Below are positions 1 through 9,526 of a stretch of DNA of 64,000 nt, piece after piece. The stretch comes from Bathymodiolus japonicus methanotrophic gill symbiont (GTDB lineage: Bacteria; Pseudomonadota; Gammaproteobacteria; Methylococcales; Methylomonadaceae). The notes beneath the pieces are model-generated. The model saw only the letters and a program-made list of their open reading frames with translations, was not told the origin of the DNA and ran no database searches. The position numbers and the translations under genes are program-made. Each line of letters begins with the position of its first letter. Within the stretch, counting starts at the first letter, position 1. The stretch is taken from the NCBI RefSeq assembly GCF_019721995.1, contig NZ_BLYC01000013.1:1-64000 (forward strand). Reading direction: 5' to 3'.

Positions 1-73
1 GAGCGGACTTTGAAGACATGAAAATTACGTACAGAATCATCAGTGTTCCCATTGAAAGAAGAAGTACCTAAAC

Positions 74-630
74 CAGGCGCGCCATGCTACCTCACGAAAT
101 TCCGGGACTCCTGTCGCCGTAATTCGTTCACCTACGCTGAAAATCCTGGAAACGGAGCTTTAGCGAAGTGAAGATTTTTAGTCCGCGATAGCCGTAGGGC
201 CGTTGTTTTGTCGGAGTCTGAGCGTTAGCGAAGGTGGAGACAAAATAAAAGGCCATCCGACACGGCGTCAAGTCATTTGGAGCCTATGTTCCGACCCCTT
301 GTTGGGTCGGGACAAGGTGACGAGGACGAATCGGGGCCGCCGGAGGCATAAGTGGTCGCGTTAAGTTTTTGCTGCTTGCTTGGGCTGGGATGCCCAAAAC
401 AAGCTTTCGCAAAAATAGCGACTCCCCGACGCAGCGAATAGGAGATGCCCCAGCCGCCCTGCGTCCGCCACAGACTTGAGCACAAAGCAGCTCAGTCATG
501 GCTACCACAAATGGCTCTACGGCTATTCGGGATAAAATTTTAGCCCTCCCTCGCGCGCTATCGCGCACTTCGGATTGGCAAATTTCCCTGCGCCTTCTGG
601 AGACTATCAGCCCGTCCGGGGCTGACAGCG
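74..630 (-). mobile_element. CGCTG element type B, copy 1 (interrupted by type A)
   Basis: A 262-bp type B element (tail CAGGCGCGCC first, head ending GACAGCG) sits in the left end of IS4-a. The uninterrupted site CCTAAAC/AAAGCAG is present at about 14590 and 38720, so the insertion is exact, with no target duplication. A type A copy is nested at 135-429. Confidence 0.85.
135..429 (+). mobile_element. CGCTG element type A, copy 1 (295 bp)
   Basis: Begins CGCTGAAAATC and ends ACTCCCCGA. The host is the type B element; the empty site CCTA/CGCAGCG is seen in other type B copies (e.g. 17274-17533), so there is no target duplication. Its first 52 bp are a variant (AAAATCCTGG) identical to the solo head at 55203-55254. 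It holds several strong hairpins and no credible gene. Confidence 0.85.
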
Positions 631-755
631 AAAGCAGCCTATAACCTACCTGAAGGTAGCACCACTCGAATATTTCCATCTTTTTGATTTTAATCACTTA
701 TAACAGCAAATAGACACTCTGTAGGCACCGTAAAAAAACAACAAATAATTTCAAA

Positions 756-929
756 CGCTGAAAATCATGGAAACGGAGCTTAGCGAAGTGGTGATTTTTA
801 GTCCCTGATAGGCGACAGGGCAATTCGCTGATTCGACGTGTGCTAGCAGCACGCGAGAGGAGCAAGAATTGCATTCCGAATAGCCGTCCAGCCAGTGAGG
901 TAGTAATGACGAAGCGGCTTTTGTGCGTA
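756..929 (+). mobile_element. CGCTG element type C, copy 1, right part missing
   Basis: Starts with CGCTGAAAATCATGG directly after TTCAAA of the IS4-a left end (intact continuation at 38850). It matches the first 174 bp of the 280-bp type C copies, then stops where type B copy 2 begins. The GGCGCGCCTG tail of this copy is absent. Confidence 0.8.
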
Positions 930-1189
930 CGCTGTCAGCCCCGGACGGGCTGATAGTCTCCAGAAGGCGCAGGGAAATTTGCCAATCCGAAGTGCGCGAT
1001 AGCGCGCGAGGGAGGCTAAAATTTTATCCCGAATAGCCGTAGAGCCATTTGTGGTAGCCATGACTGAGCTGCTTTGTGCTCAGTCTGTGGCGGACGCAGG
1101 GCGGCTGGAGCATCTCCTATTCGCTGCGTAGGTGAACGAATTACGGCGACAGGAGTCCCGGAATTTCGTGAGGTAGCATGGCGCGCCTG
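930..1189 (+). mobile_element. CGCTG element type B, copy 2 (260 bp)
   Basis: A complete element from CGCTGTCAGCC to GGCGCGCCTG. It joins the truncated type C on the left to the truncated IS66 transposase on the right, so its two flanks are not a single former sequence. A deletion or recombination accompanied or followed insertion. Confidence 0.85.
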
Positions 1190-2291
1190 TTTAGGCTTAT
1201 CGGGTGGTGGGCATTCGATCTCCGCTTTGCCAAGTAATTCTCTGTATTGTACCTTCCATTTTTCTGCTTCTTTATGTAGTAGCATGCCACCTGCTTCATT
1301 GACGGCATCATTCATTTTTTCAAGTAGTCGTTTCATTTCAAGCGCCCACTCCTGTTTATCCTGCTCCCAGGCGCGCGTTAATTCCCTCAAATGATGTGCA
1401 TTACAAAGCGAATGAGTACAATCATATTTATAGTAGGGCTTCCAATGATCATGACATAAAATCCCATGAAAATGGGGTAAAATACCAATGTCATTCATTG
1501 CCTCTGTGCCACGTTTGGCATGGGGAAAGAAGTGTGTCCACTGAACATTGGAGGCCCCATGTAGCCAATGGCGCTTACCATTAATATTAATGCCTGTTTC
1601 ATCCGCATGAATGCACGCTGATTCGACTAAGTGTTCTTTACTGATAGTTTCAAACCCAGCCAACTTCTCATAGGCCAGTTCATTGAAATTATAGATAGAG
1701 CCTTCACTAATCGGCATACCTAATTGATCAGCGAAATACTCCTGTATTCGGTTGTAGGGCAATAACTGATATTGCGAAAGATAAACCACATGGGCTTTTA
1801 TCCCATTACCATATTGCGCAGCCTTAGTAACCTCATCTGGAAAAGGAGCGATAAAACACTGACCCTTTTCCATTTATCAACCGTTGCGCCTGGTATTCTG
1901 TCACTACCCTTGAGATATCAATATCGAATACCTGGCGTGTTTCAAAGCCATCTGCCGTGTATCGCCCTTTTGGCAAGGTACGGCGATCAATGGTAATGAT
2001 CTCGATTTCATCCGAGTCATCTATTTTTTGAAGTGTCGTGCCGACATGCGATTTTTGTCCGCCAGAAGGCTTATCTGATTTTTTTCGATTCCCTTTTTTA
2101 CGGTTGGGATCACTTGCAGGTGGTTTACTGCTATTTTTGCTGTTCAGTGTCACTCGATTGAGTAATACCGTGACTAATAATAGAATCACTTCCAGTGCTG
2201 ATTTTAGCGCAGGCGATATATCACGCTCAGTTTCAAGTAACTGTTTGGCATGACTGATTGCGGAATCAACATCGATGAAGTCTATTTTCAA
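1190..2291 (-). pseudogene. IS66 transposase, truncated and frameshifted
   Basis: IS66-family DDE transposase remnant. The N-terminal part (1833-2291) and the central part with the HADETG catalytic motif are in different frames because one extra G lies near 1866 relative to the copy at 28780. The C-terminal third, including NNAAENSIR, is lost where a CGCTG type B element abuts, and the reading frame runs on into that element (QARHATS...). The element is non-functional. Confidence 0.9.
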
Positions 2292-2517
2292 AGGGTAACC
2301 TGTATTGCTTTAAGGACAGGCTTATTATCTCATGGGTTTTAAATCCCGAATTTTCCTTGTTTTAAGCGATTGTAAGGCGAATAAAAAAGTTCTTCGAGGT
2401 CGTAGATGTTTAAGGGGACATTTTGTGATGACTATAGCGATAGAAGCAATAAAGCGTGGATTAATCGACTGTTGGGCAGTTTACTAAAAATCACAAAAAC
2501 CAGACTAAAACCCTGTC

Positions 2518-2671
2518 ACTCGATGTTCAAGTTTTCAGCTATAACTGGGCTAAGAAAAGTAAATTTTTCCGGCTTTGTTTTATAGGTGATTGATTTACAA
2601 TGATGTTGATGCTTTCTTTGTCAGTAAAATTATCAATAAAATCAATCAGTTAAAAAACTTGAACATCGAGT
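2518..2671. repeat. 154-bp MITE of the IS4-b family, copy 1
   Basis: A non-coding 154-bp unit with 18-bp terminal inverted repeats ACTCGATGTTCAAGTTTT, the same ends as IS4-b. It is flanked by GTC on both sides (2515-2517 and 2672-2674), and the empty site CCCTGTCAAG is seen at about 28555. It must be mobilised in trans by the IS4-b transposase. Confidence 0.9.
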
Positions 2672-2693
2672 GTCAAGAACTTTTTTAATTATT

Positions 2694-2984
2694 CAGGCGC
2701 GCCATGCTACCTCACAACATTCTGGGACTCCTGTCACCAACATTCATTCGCCTACGCAGCGAATGGGAGATGCCCTGGTCGCCCTGCGTCCGTCTCAACT
2801 ACTCAACTACGCACAAAACCCTGCTCAGTTAAGTCTACCTCAAATGGCTGGACGGCTATTCGGAATGCAATTCTTGCCTCCCTCGCGCGCTACTAGCGCA
2901 CTTCGGATCAGCGAATTGCCCTGTCGCCTACCAGAGACTAAAAATCATCACTCCGCTTAGGCTCCGTTTCCCTGATTTTAAGCG
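2694..2984 (-). mobile_element. CGCTG element type D, copy 1 (291 bp)
   Basis: Runs from CAGGCGCGCC to TTTTAAGCG. It lies between the IS66 terminal repeat and the transposase leader, at the same place as in the complete IS66 at 27905, so it inserted once and was then copied as part of the IS66 element. Confidence 0.85.
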
Positions 2985-3000
2985 TACGCTGAGTAGTTAC

Positions 3001-4362
3001 TTTTAAATCACTGAAGTCGCATAGACGAACAAGTATGCTTGAGGCATTTGAACAGCAGAGCTATCATCTTCACTCTGAAACACTGCTGTCGCAAGGCATT
3101 GATTATCTTAAAGCATTCCCTGAACTTGACGAATACACCATCGCTGAAAATCAGGGAAACGGAGCCTAAGCGAAGTGATGATTTTTAGTCCGCGATAGCC
3201 GTAGGGCCGTTATTTTGTCGGAGTCTGAGCGTTAGCGAAGGTGGAGACAAAATAAAAAGCCATCCGACACGGCGTCAAGTCATTTGGAGCCTATGTTCCG
3301 ACCCCTTGTTGGGTCGGGACGAGGTGACGAGGACGAATCGGGGCCGCCGGAAGCATAAGTGGTCGCGTTAAGTTTTTGCTGCTTGCTTGGGCTGGGATGC
3401 CCAAAACAAGCTTTCGCAAAAATAGCGACTCCCCAAAGAAGCAGCGGATGGACATTTTATTGATCATGCCTGCCATACTGAAAAAAACAGCAAGGGGAAA
3501 GTTTATGCGGCCGGGGGGGATTTACGCGTTGAATCTCAGAAGTGGGTTGCTCAGATTTCTTTGTCTGGTGACAAACGGAACTCAGAGGCATCAAGAAATA
3601 CCTGTGTTACGAGATCATATTGAAAAGCAAAACAAGGGAAATAACAGCTCTCAGAAACATCTCTATGTCTACGATAAAGCCGTCACCGACTTTGTCTGGT
3701 GGGATCGGCAGAAACGACATGCTAATTACATGATTTCAATGCTAAAAGAAAATTCAATTGCGACTCTGGTTGAGTCTATCCCTTTTGACTCCCGCCATGA
3801 GATCAATACAGGGGTTGAAGCATACAGTGTGTACGAAAACAAGGGCATCAAATTTAACGTGGTGGATTACCGTGATCCAGAAACCGGAAAACTTCACCGG
3901 TTTGTGACAACCTTGCCAATGACTATTAACCCTGGAACCATTGCCATGCTGTATTTCAAGCGATGGACGATTGAAAAGACATTCAATAACACTAAAAGTA
4001 ATTTCAAGGAAACTAAAGCTTGGTCTTCCAATACCCGCTCACTTGAAAATCAAATGCGCCTGACTGCAATGAGCTATAATTTAATGCGCGTGTTTGAAGA
4101 GATTTCAAAAATACAACAGCCAGAATTGATTCATCCATCGGATAAAAAATATAGCGAGGCTCTGGAGATTAGGCAGCAACAGGCCCAAAAACGAGATCGT
4201 TTTGTGAATCCATTATTTTTCCAGGCAAGAATATCTCGTATCAGCCCGTATACCATTCGGGCAGTTCAAAACGCAATAATAACAGGAATGTCTTTACAGT
4301 GCTTTATGAGCTCTCTTGTGGCGAGGTTAGTTTCACGGCCTCAATTGATAGGGGAACACTGA
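3001..4362 (+). pseudogene. IS4-a transposase, 5'-truncated, split by type A
   Basis: DDE transposase of the IS4 family. The visible signature is Y-2-R-3-E-6-K in YFKRWTIEKTFNNTK. Reading resumes after IS66 at FKSLKSHRR (about 3002), is broken by a 295-bp CGCTG element at 3142-3436, and continues to LIGEH at 4362. The first 80 or so residues are displaced by IS66. Compare the intact order at 38927-42337. Confidence 0.9.
3142..3436 (+). mobile_element. CGCTG element type A, copy 2 (295 bp)
   Basis: Inserted in the IS4-a transposase between CCAT and AGAAGCAGC (intact at about 39299). No target duplication. It ends CCCCAA rather than CCCCGA. Confidence 0.88.
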
Positions 4363-4365
4363 TGA

Positions 4366-5640
4366 TTACTTTAGGGCTTTAAAGCCGATATCGGTGCGGT
4401 AATAGACTTTATTCCAGCAGATTTTGGACGTTAACTGGTAGGCTTTTTCCTGTGCCTGCTGGATATTATCACCAAGTGCACAGGCACATAAAACGCGGCC
4501 ACCTGCAGTAACAACATTGCCGTCGACTAAGCGGGTACCAGCATGAAAGACCTTGCTGTCACTGGTTTGTATTTTGGGTAAGCCGCTGATTATATCTCCT
4601 TTAGGGTATTTGTCTGGATAGCCTCCGGCGGCTAATACGACACCCAGGGCACTGCGTTCGTCCCATTCGGTACTGATATTGGCCAGGTGCTGAGCCAGCG
4701 CTGCTTCACATAGTTCCACCAGATCACTTTTCAGGCGCATCATAATCGGTTGTGTTTCCGGGTCGCCAAAGCGGCAGTTGTATTCCAGAACTTTTAGCTC
4801 ACCATTCGGCTTAATCATTAAGCCGGCGTATAAAAAGCCGGTATAGGGCATACCATCATCGGCCATGCCTTTTAAGGTTGGGTTAATCACTTCATCCATC
4901 ACCCGCTGATGAATTTCAGCAGTGACAATTGGGGCAGGGGAGTAGGCACCCATACCACCTGTGTTAGGCCCTTTATCGCCATTGTCGCGCGCTTTATGAT
5001 CTTGCGAACTGGCCATGGGCAGAGCCTGCTTGCCATCGGCTATTACGATAAAGCTGGCTTCTTCTCCGCTGAGAAATTCTTCAATAACCACGCGGCTACC
5101 CGCTTCCCCAAAGCTATTGCCAGACAGCATATCTTCCACTGCCACAATCGCTTCAGCTTCGCTTTGGGCAACGATAACGCCTTTGCCTGCGGCTAAGCCA
5201 TCGGCTTTAACCACGATGGGGGCGCCTTTGCTGCGGATATAGTCTATGGCTGCTTTGGTCTCTGTAAATGTCTGGTATTCTGCTGTAGGAATATTATGCC
5301 GTGCCATAAAGTCTTTGCAGAATTTTTTCGAGCCTTCAAGTTGTGCCGCTTTTGCACTAGGGCCAAAGCACTTTAATCCAGCTGCCTGAAAGGCATCGAC
5401 TATGCCTGCAACCAGTGGTACTTCAGGGCCAATAATAGTTAAGCCGATTTTTTCCTGTTGCGCAAAGTTCAGTAAGCCAGTGATATCTTCAACTTGTAGG
5501 TCTATATTTGTAAGCCTGGATTCTAACGCTGTTCCAGCATTACCAGGGGCAACATATACCCTCGCGACTTTAGGAGATTGACTGGCTTTCCAGGCTAGGG
5601 CATGCTCACGACCGCCACCACCGACTATAAGAATTTTCAT
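4366..5640 (-). CDS. purD: Phosphoribosylamine--glycine ligase (GAR synthetase)
   Basis: Catalyses step 2 of purine synthesis: ATP-dependent joining of glycine to phosphoribosylamine in the cytoplasm. The 424 residues match the usual family length. Visible are the N-terminal GGGGREHA motif (about residues 7-14), the ATP-grasp segment with VVKADGLAAGKGV (about 147-159) and the metal-binding CRFGDPETQ. It is the last gene of dusB-fis-purH-purD. The IS4-a right end lies immediately after the stop codon, so the native 3' flank is lost but the protein looks complete. A long palindrome separates it from purH. Confidence 0.97.
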   Translation of the reverse strand: MKILIVGGGGREHALAWKASQSPKVARVYVAPGNAGTALESRLTNIDLQVEDITGLLNFAQQEKIGLTIIGPEVPLVAGIVDAFQAAGLKCFGPSAKAAQLEGSKKFCKDFMARHNIPTAEYQTFTETKAAIDYIRSKGAPIVVKADGLAAGKGVIVAQSEAEAIVAVEDMLSGNSFGEAGSRVVIEEFLSGEEASFIVIADGKQALPMASSQDHKARDNGDKGPNTGGMGAYSPAPIVTAEIHQRVMDEVINPTLKGMADDGMPYTGFLYAGLMIKPNGELKVLEYNCRFGDPETQPIMMRLKSDLVELCEAALAQHLANISTEWDERSALGVVLAAGGYPDKYPKGDIISGLPKIQTSDSKVFHAGTRLVDGNVVTAGGRVLCACALGDNIQQAQEKAYQLTSKICWNKVYYRTDIGFKALK

Positions 5641-5674
5641 AAAGATACGAGAGGTTTTTAGATAAGAATTTCAA

Positions 5675-5740
5675 CCTGTAGTGCGTGGCTTTAGCTCGCC
5701 ATTCTTTAGTGATTAGCGGGCTAAAGCCACGCACTACAGG
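5675..5740. terminator. Long palindrome between purH and purD
   Basis: Arms of about 22 bp (CCTGTAGTGCGTGGCTTTAG at 5675 and its complement ending at 5740) surround a 20-bp loop. An arm of the same kind recurs at 47233-47290. It could form a strong transcript hairpin that lowers purD expression relative to purH, or be an extragenic repetitive palindrome. No U-tract follows on the minus strand, so a classical terminator is uncertain. Confidence 0.6.
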
Positions 5741-5758
5741 GTAATGATATGGCGTTAT

Positions 5759-7318
5759 TTAATGTTTAAAATGGCGCATGCCGGTAAATACCATGGCGAT
5801 ATTATGCTCATTCGCGGCATCTATCACTTCATTATCGCGCATCGAACCACCTGGCTGAATCACTGCGGTAATACCCGCTTCGGCAGCAGCATCCAGGCCA
5901 TCTCTAAAGGGGAAAAAAGCATCTGAAGCCATCACTGAGCCAGGTACTGTTAAGCCTTCATCAGCTGCTTTTATGCCTGCAATTCTAGCAGAATAAACTC
6001 GGCTCATTTGTCCGGCACCCACTCCGATCGTACGTCCACCTTTACAGTAGACGATAGCATTGGATTTAACAAATTTGGCGACTTTCCAGGCAAATAGTAA
6101 GTCGCTTAATTCCTGTTCGGTCGGCGCGCGCTTGCTGACGACTTTAACTTCAGCGGCGCTGATCATGCCGTGGTCCTTGTCCTGTACAAGCAAGCCGCCT
6201 GATACACGTTTATAGTCGAGGCCAGGTTCGTTGCCGCTATTCCATAAACCACATTCCAGCACCCGCACATTTTGTTTTGCAGAGAGCACTTGCAGTGCAG
6301 CAGGACTGATCGTCGGCGCAATAATGACTTCAACAAACTGACGCTTAATAATCTCGGTGGCAGTGGCTTCATCTAGCTCACGGTTAAAGGCAATGATGCC
6401 GCCAAAAGATGAAGTAGGGTCTGTAGCATAGGCCAGGTCATAAGCATCCAGAATGGAGTCTGCCTGTGCGACACCACAGGGATTTGCGTGTTTGACAATT
6501 ACGCAAGTGGGCTTGTCTTCAAATGACTTAACGCACTCTAGTGCGGCATCGGTATCAGCGATATTATTATAGGACAGCTCTTTACCTTGCAGTTGCTTTG
6601 CCGCTGCAATCGTGCCTGATATGGGTGATTTTTCCTTGTAGAATGCTGCATTCTGATGCGGGTTTTCACCATAACGCATGCTTTGAATTTTGTTAAATTG
6701 TAGGTTCAGCGTTGCGGGAAATTCCTGCTGGTTTACTTTCGCTAAATAAAGTGAGATAGCTGTGTCGTAGTTTGCCGTGTGCTCAAAGCTTTTTAACGCA
6801 AGATTAAAACGGGTCTGCCGTGCTAACTGCCGGTCATTATCGCGTAGCTCATTTAAGATTGCTGCATAATCGGCTGGATCAACGACAATCGTGACATCCT
6901 TATGATTCTTAGCTGCACCACGTATCATGCTAGGTCCGCCTATATCGATATTTTCAATAGCGGTTGCTAAATCACAGTCAGGCCGGGCAACGGTTTCTTC
7001 AAAAGGGTAGAGATTGACAACTACCATATCAATGGGTTTGATACCGCTGTCTGCCATCACCTGATCGTCGACACCACGACGCCCCAGGATGCCTCCATGT
7101 ATTTTTGGGTGCAAGGTTTTGACACGGCCACCCATCATCTCTGGAAAGCCAGTGTAGTCAGAGACTTCGGTAACATTAATGTTATTTTCGGCTAATAATC
7201 TGGCCGTGCCGCCGGTGGATAATAATTCAATACCGAGTTGGTCGAGTTCGCGGCAAAAATCAAGTACACCGGTTTTGTTAGAAACGCTGATTAACGCGCG
7301 ATTAACTTTTTTTTTCAT
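5759..7318 (-). CDS. purH: Bifunctional AICAR formyltransferase / IMP cyclohydrolase
   Basis: Carries out the last two steps of IMP synthesis in the cytosol. The start chosen is ATG at 7318 ([13 protein letters not shown]), because residues upstream in the same frame come from the fis region and are not PurH-like. That gives 519 residues, the usual length. Visible are the N-terminal MGS-like cyclohydrolase domain ([34 protein letters not shown]) and the C-terminal transformylase domain with [17 protein letters not shown] and [12 protein letters not shown]. It is preceded closely by fis and dusB and probably cotranscribed with them. Confidence 0.97.
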   Translation of the reverse strand: MKKKVNRALISVSNKTGVLDFCRELDQLGIELLSTGGTARLLAENNINVTEVSDYTGFPEMMGGRVKTLHPKIHGGILGRRGVDDQVMADSGIKPIDMVVVNLYPFEETVARPDCDLATAIENIDIGGPSMIRGAAKNHKDVTIVVDPADYAAILNELRDNDRQLARQTRFNLALKSFEHTANYDTAISLYLAKVNQQEFPATLNLQFNKIQSMRYGENPHQNAAFYKEKSPISGTIAAAKQLQGKELSYNNIADTDAALECVKSFEDKPTCVIVKHANPCGVAQADSILDAYDLAYATDPTSSFGGIIAFNRELDEATATEIIKRQFVEVIIAPTISPAALQVLSAKQNVRVLECGLWNSGNEPGLDYKRVSGGLLVQDKDHGMISAAEVKVVSKRAPTEQELSDLLFAWKVAKFVKSNAIVYCKGGRTIGVGAGQMSRVYSARIAGIKAADEGLTVPGSVMASDAFFPFRDGLDAAAEAGITAVIQPGGSMRDNEVIDAANEHNIAMVFTGMRHFKH

Positions 7319-7343
7319 GAAAATCTCTAAAGATAAAGGGAGG

Positions 7344-7604
7344 TTAGGATAGGCCGTATAAGGCAAGCTTTTTGCGTAAAGTGCTACGGCTAATACCAAG
7401 AATTTGTGCGGTTTTAGTCTGGTTATAGCCTGAATACTGCAGCGTCGCTTCGAGTAGTGGCTTTTCAACTTCAGTGAGTACCAGTGCATGCAGGTTAGTC
7501 GTCTGATGACCATCCAGTGAAGCCAGGTATTGATTAACCGCTGTTTTTACCTGAGCAGACAAGGTGATGGGCGTTTGATTATTAGCAATGGTCATTGGTA
7601 TCAA
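7344..7604 (-). CDS. fis: Fis family nucleoid-associated regulator
   Basis: Small DNA-bending protein that influences chromosome structure and growth-phase transcription. The C-terminal helix-turn-helix ([20 protein letters not shown], about residues 59-78) is the Fis signature. The frame can start at TTG 7604, overlapping the dusB stop, or at ATG 7595 (MTIANN); either gives 83-86 residues. The overlap with dusB is the classic enteric arrangement and implies one transcript. Confidence 0.93.
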   Translation of the reverse strand: MIPMTIANNQTPITLSAQVKTAVNQYLASLDGHQTTNLHALVLTEVEKPLLEATLQYSGYNQTKTAQILGISRSTLRKKLALYGLS

Positions 7605-8611
7605 TACTTTATTTCGATGCTTGCAGGTCTCAATGGCAGCGTATTATTGAACAGATCAAATGCTGAACTAACAAGTGATAGCTGATTCTCAGGGGAATTT
7701 GTCTGGTAAATCGGTTGTTTTATCGCGGCTGGTAGTGAGCCTAGATGATCGAAATACCAGCCGATATGTTTGCGACCTATTCTAACACCATTCAGTGCGC
7801 CATAAAACAGATATAGTTCTTGCAGATGATGCATTAATATATCTTTTATTTTAGCTATATCAGTTTGAACCATCTGTTCACCGGTTTGCAGATAATGCTG
7901 GATTTCCTGAAAAAACCAGGGTCGTCCCTGTGCAGCACGGCCAATCATAATGGCATCGGCCGAAGTATAATCCAGCACGTATTTCGCTTTTTCTACCGAG
8001 TCTATATCGCCGTTAGCGATGACCGGAATGGCAACAGCGCTTTTTACTGCTTTAATGGTGTCATACTCTGCAGCCCCCTTAAAAGCGCAAGCGCGGGTAC
8101 GGCCATGAACGGTTAAAGCAGCTATGCCGGATTGCTCTGCTACCCGGGCTATGTTGACCGCATTTCGATTGTCTTTATCCCAGCCGGTACGAATTTTCAG
8201 GGTTACCGGGATATTAACTGCCTGAACGACCTGCTGCAGAATATCGCTGACTAGGTTTTCATCGCGTAATAATGCCGATCCTGCGGCTACCGAACAGACT
8301 TTTTTAGCTGGACAGCCCATATTTATATCGATAATTTGTGCGCCACGCTGCGCATTAAACTGTGCCGCTGCTGCCATTTGCTTGGGGTTGGTGCCTAGAA
8401 TTTGTACTGAACGCAGGCCAGTTTCGCCAGTATGATCGGCTTTTAACAAGGTGCGCTTATGTTTACGTAGCGCAGGGTTTGACGCGACCATTTCCGACAC
8501 AGCAAGCCCCGCACCATAGCGCTTACATAAATTTCTGAACGGGCGATCGGTAATACCTGCCATAGGAGCCAAAATAAGATTATTTTGTAATTGGTAGGGA
8601 CCTATCTTCAT
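7601..8611 (-). CDS. dusB: tRNA-dihydrouridine synthase B
   Basis: FMN-dependent enzyme that reduces uridine to dihydrouridine in the tRNA D-loop. It has 336 residues. The N-terminus LAPMAGITDRPFR is typical, the catalytic cysteine is in NMGCPAKKVC (about residue 100), and VTLKIRTGWD and VHGRTRACAFKG follow in the TIM barrel. It is the first gene of the dusB-fis-purH-purD unit. In many gammaproteobacteria prmA lies directly upstream; here they are about 15 kb apart. Confidence 0.96.
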   Translation of the reverse strand: MKIGPYQLQNNLILAPMAGITDRPFRNLCKRYGAGLAVSEMVASNPALRKHKRTLLKADHTGETGLRSVQILGTNPKQMAAAAQFNAQRGAQIIDINMGCPAKKVCSVAAGSALLRDENLVSDILQQVVQAVNIPVTLKIRTGWDKDNRNAVNIARVAEQSGIAALTVHGRTRACAFKGAAEYDTIKAVKSAVAIPVIANGDIDSVEKAKYVLDYTSADAIMIGRAAQGRPWFFQEIQHYLQTGEQMVQTDIAKIKDILMHHLQELYLFYGALNGVRIGRKHIGWYFDHLGSLPAAIKQPIYQTNSPENQLSLVSSAFDLFNNTLPLRPASIEIKY

Positions 8612-8729
8612 CTTAGGGTAGGGGTATTTTTTACGCGGCTGATAATGATACTACAAAAGCAGTATGAAATACTGAGTTTTGTGTGCTTACGTAGGTTTTT
8701 TTATTGTTATGCTAGGTTAAAAGAACAGT

Positions 8730-9518
8730 CTAGTCTTGCTGTGCAAGGTACTTTTGATAATTTAATTCTACTATTTCTGGCGTGTAGTTGCGCTCCAGTC
8801 TGCGCAATGAGAAGTGAGCATGAGCCAGGTCCTGAAAATAGCTAATAAACAATAGATTAATCGTGGCACCTCCTATAGCGCCAATCACCGGAATAGACTG
8901 GGCAGCTAATTTCTCGGAAACCGGAATACTAAAGCGTGCTGCTATTTGATTGATGGCTTTGCTGACGATCGGCGCGCTTTCCTTGCTGATGACTGGCGTG
9001 CCTAGTTGTGCTGACGCATCGGCGAGTCCCTTGGCGAGGATTGAACGAATAGCATAGTATCCAGTTTCTGAGCCGTGCTTGGTCGTATCGCTTAAGGCAA
9101 ACACCTCCAGGCAGGCCATTTTAGTATTGCCATGACTCAGGTTTTCACCATAGAAACGGGCAATATCGGCAATGGAGCGCAGCATTATGGTGGTTGAGAT
9201 AGGCAGCTCTACAGTGATAGCACTGAGTCCAAAAGCGCCACCCAACGCACCACTTAAGCCGGCGAAAAATTTGTGGGTCTTAGTAAAGGGGATGCTGCTT
9301 TTACGGGAATTCAAGGTAAAAATAGCGCCTTCCAGGGATTTTTCCAAAGCGGTGCGGGTAATGTCATTTAATGACAGTGCAACCTGTGCGGGAAGAATCG
9401 CAATGGTTTTTTCTACGGCACCGCCTACCGTTTTAGTGATTTTTGAGCTAAAGCTGGGGTTTTCTAATACATCGGCTGCCTGATGTAAAACTATTAGATC
9501 TTTAGGCGTGAGTTTCAT
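8730..9518 (-). CDS. EcsC family protein
   Basis: 262 residues resembling the EcsC protein family, whose role is poorly known (first named from a Bacillus ABC transporter operon). The central segment is rich in Gly and Ala with hydrophobic stretches (FFAGLSGALGGAFGLSAITVELP and a C-terminal SIPVIGAIGGATINLLFISY), suggesting membrane association. It lies 8 bp downstream of the TauE/SafE-like gene on the same strand and may share its transcript. Function in the metal cluster is not established. Confidence 0.75.
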   Translation of the reverse strand: MKLTPKDLIVLHQAADVLENPSFSSKITKTVGGAVEKTIAILPAQVALSLNDITRTALEKSLEGAIFTLNSRKSSIPFTKTHKFFAGLSGALGGAFGLSAITVELPISTTIMLRSIADIARFYGENLSHGNTKMACLEVFALSDTTKHGSETGYYAIRSILAKGLADASAQLGTPVISKESAPIVSKAINQIAARFSIPVSEKLAAQSIPVIGAIGGATINLLFISYFQDLAHAHFSLRRLERNYTPEIVELNYQKYLAQQD

Positions 9519-9526
9519 TGCAAATA

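Larger units (their letters stand above)
1190..3000 (-). mobile_element. IS66-family element copy 1, 3' part deleted
   Basis: Matches the complete IS66 copy at 27905-30223. The 5' end is present (GCTGAGTAGTTAC ending at 3000) and carries the same type D element at the same position as the complete copy. The distal third of the transposase and the other end are missing, replaced by the type B element at 1189. A 154-bp MITE interrupts its leader (2518-2671). Confidence 0.85.
38..4364 (+). mobile_element. IS4-a copy 1, full-span but multiply interrupted
   Basis: Both ends of an IS4-family element are present: left end CATCAGTGTTCCC at 38 and right end GGGAACACTGATG ending at 4364. The intact arrangement is known from the copy at 38694-42339. 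Between the ends, in order, lie a CGCTG type B element with a type A inside it, a truncated type C, a second type B, an IS66 copy with a 154-bp MITE and a type D, the 3' part of the transposase, and another type A. No target duplication is visible; the right end abuts the purD stop codon. Bases 1-37 hold only a half palindrome (GCGGACTTT) of the kind seen elsewhere between genes. Confidence 0.85.

Noticed and set aside
74-630. CGCTG elements as integron attC cassettes
   Set aside because: No GTTRRRY core, no genes between units, no integrase, and copies sit singly inside unrelated IS elements in both orientations.
284-697. Open frames of 60-140 codons across CGCTG elements on either strand
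   Set aside because: They change frame at element borders, have no ribosome-binding sites, and recur wherever the same repeat lies. They are by-products of the hairpin-rich repeats.
3142-3436. CGCTG type A as a group II intron
   Set aside because: Exact insertion without duplication would fit, but the 5' end is CGCTG rather than GTGYG, the 3' end CCCCRA lacks the AY end, no domain V-like hairpin is evident, and no specific exon-binding target is shared.
4366-5640. purD truncated by the adjacent IS4-a end
   Set aside because: The C-terminus YRTDIGFKALK ends at the family's usual length; the IS lies after the stop codon.
9172-9483. Long plus-strand open frames opposite EcsC, the copper ATPase and SecD
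   Set aside because: They mirror the codon structure of well-identified genes on the other strand and have no start signals or family features.
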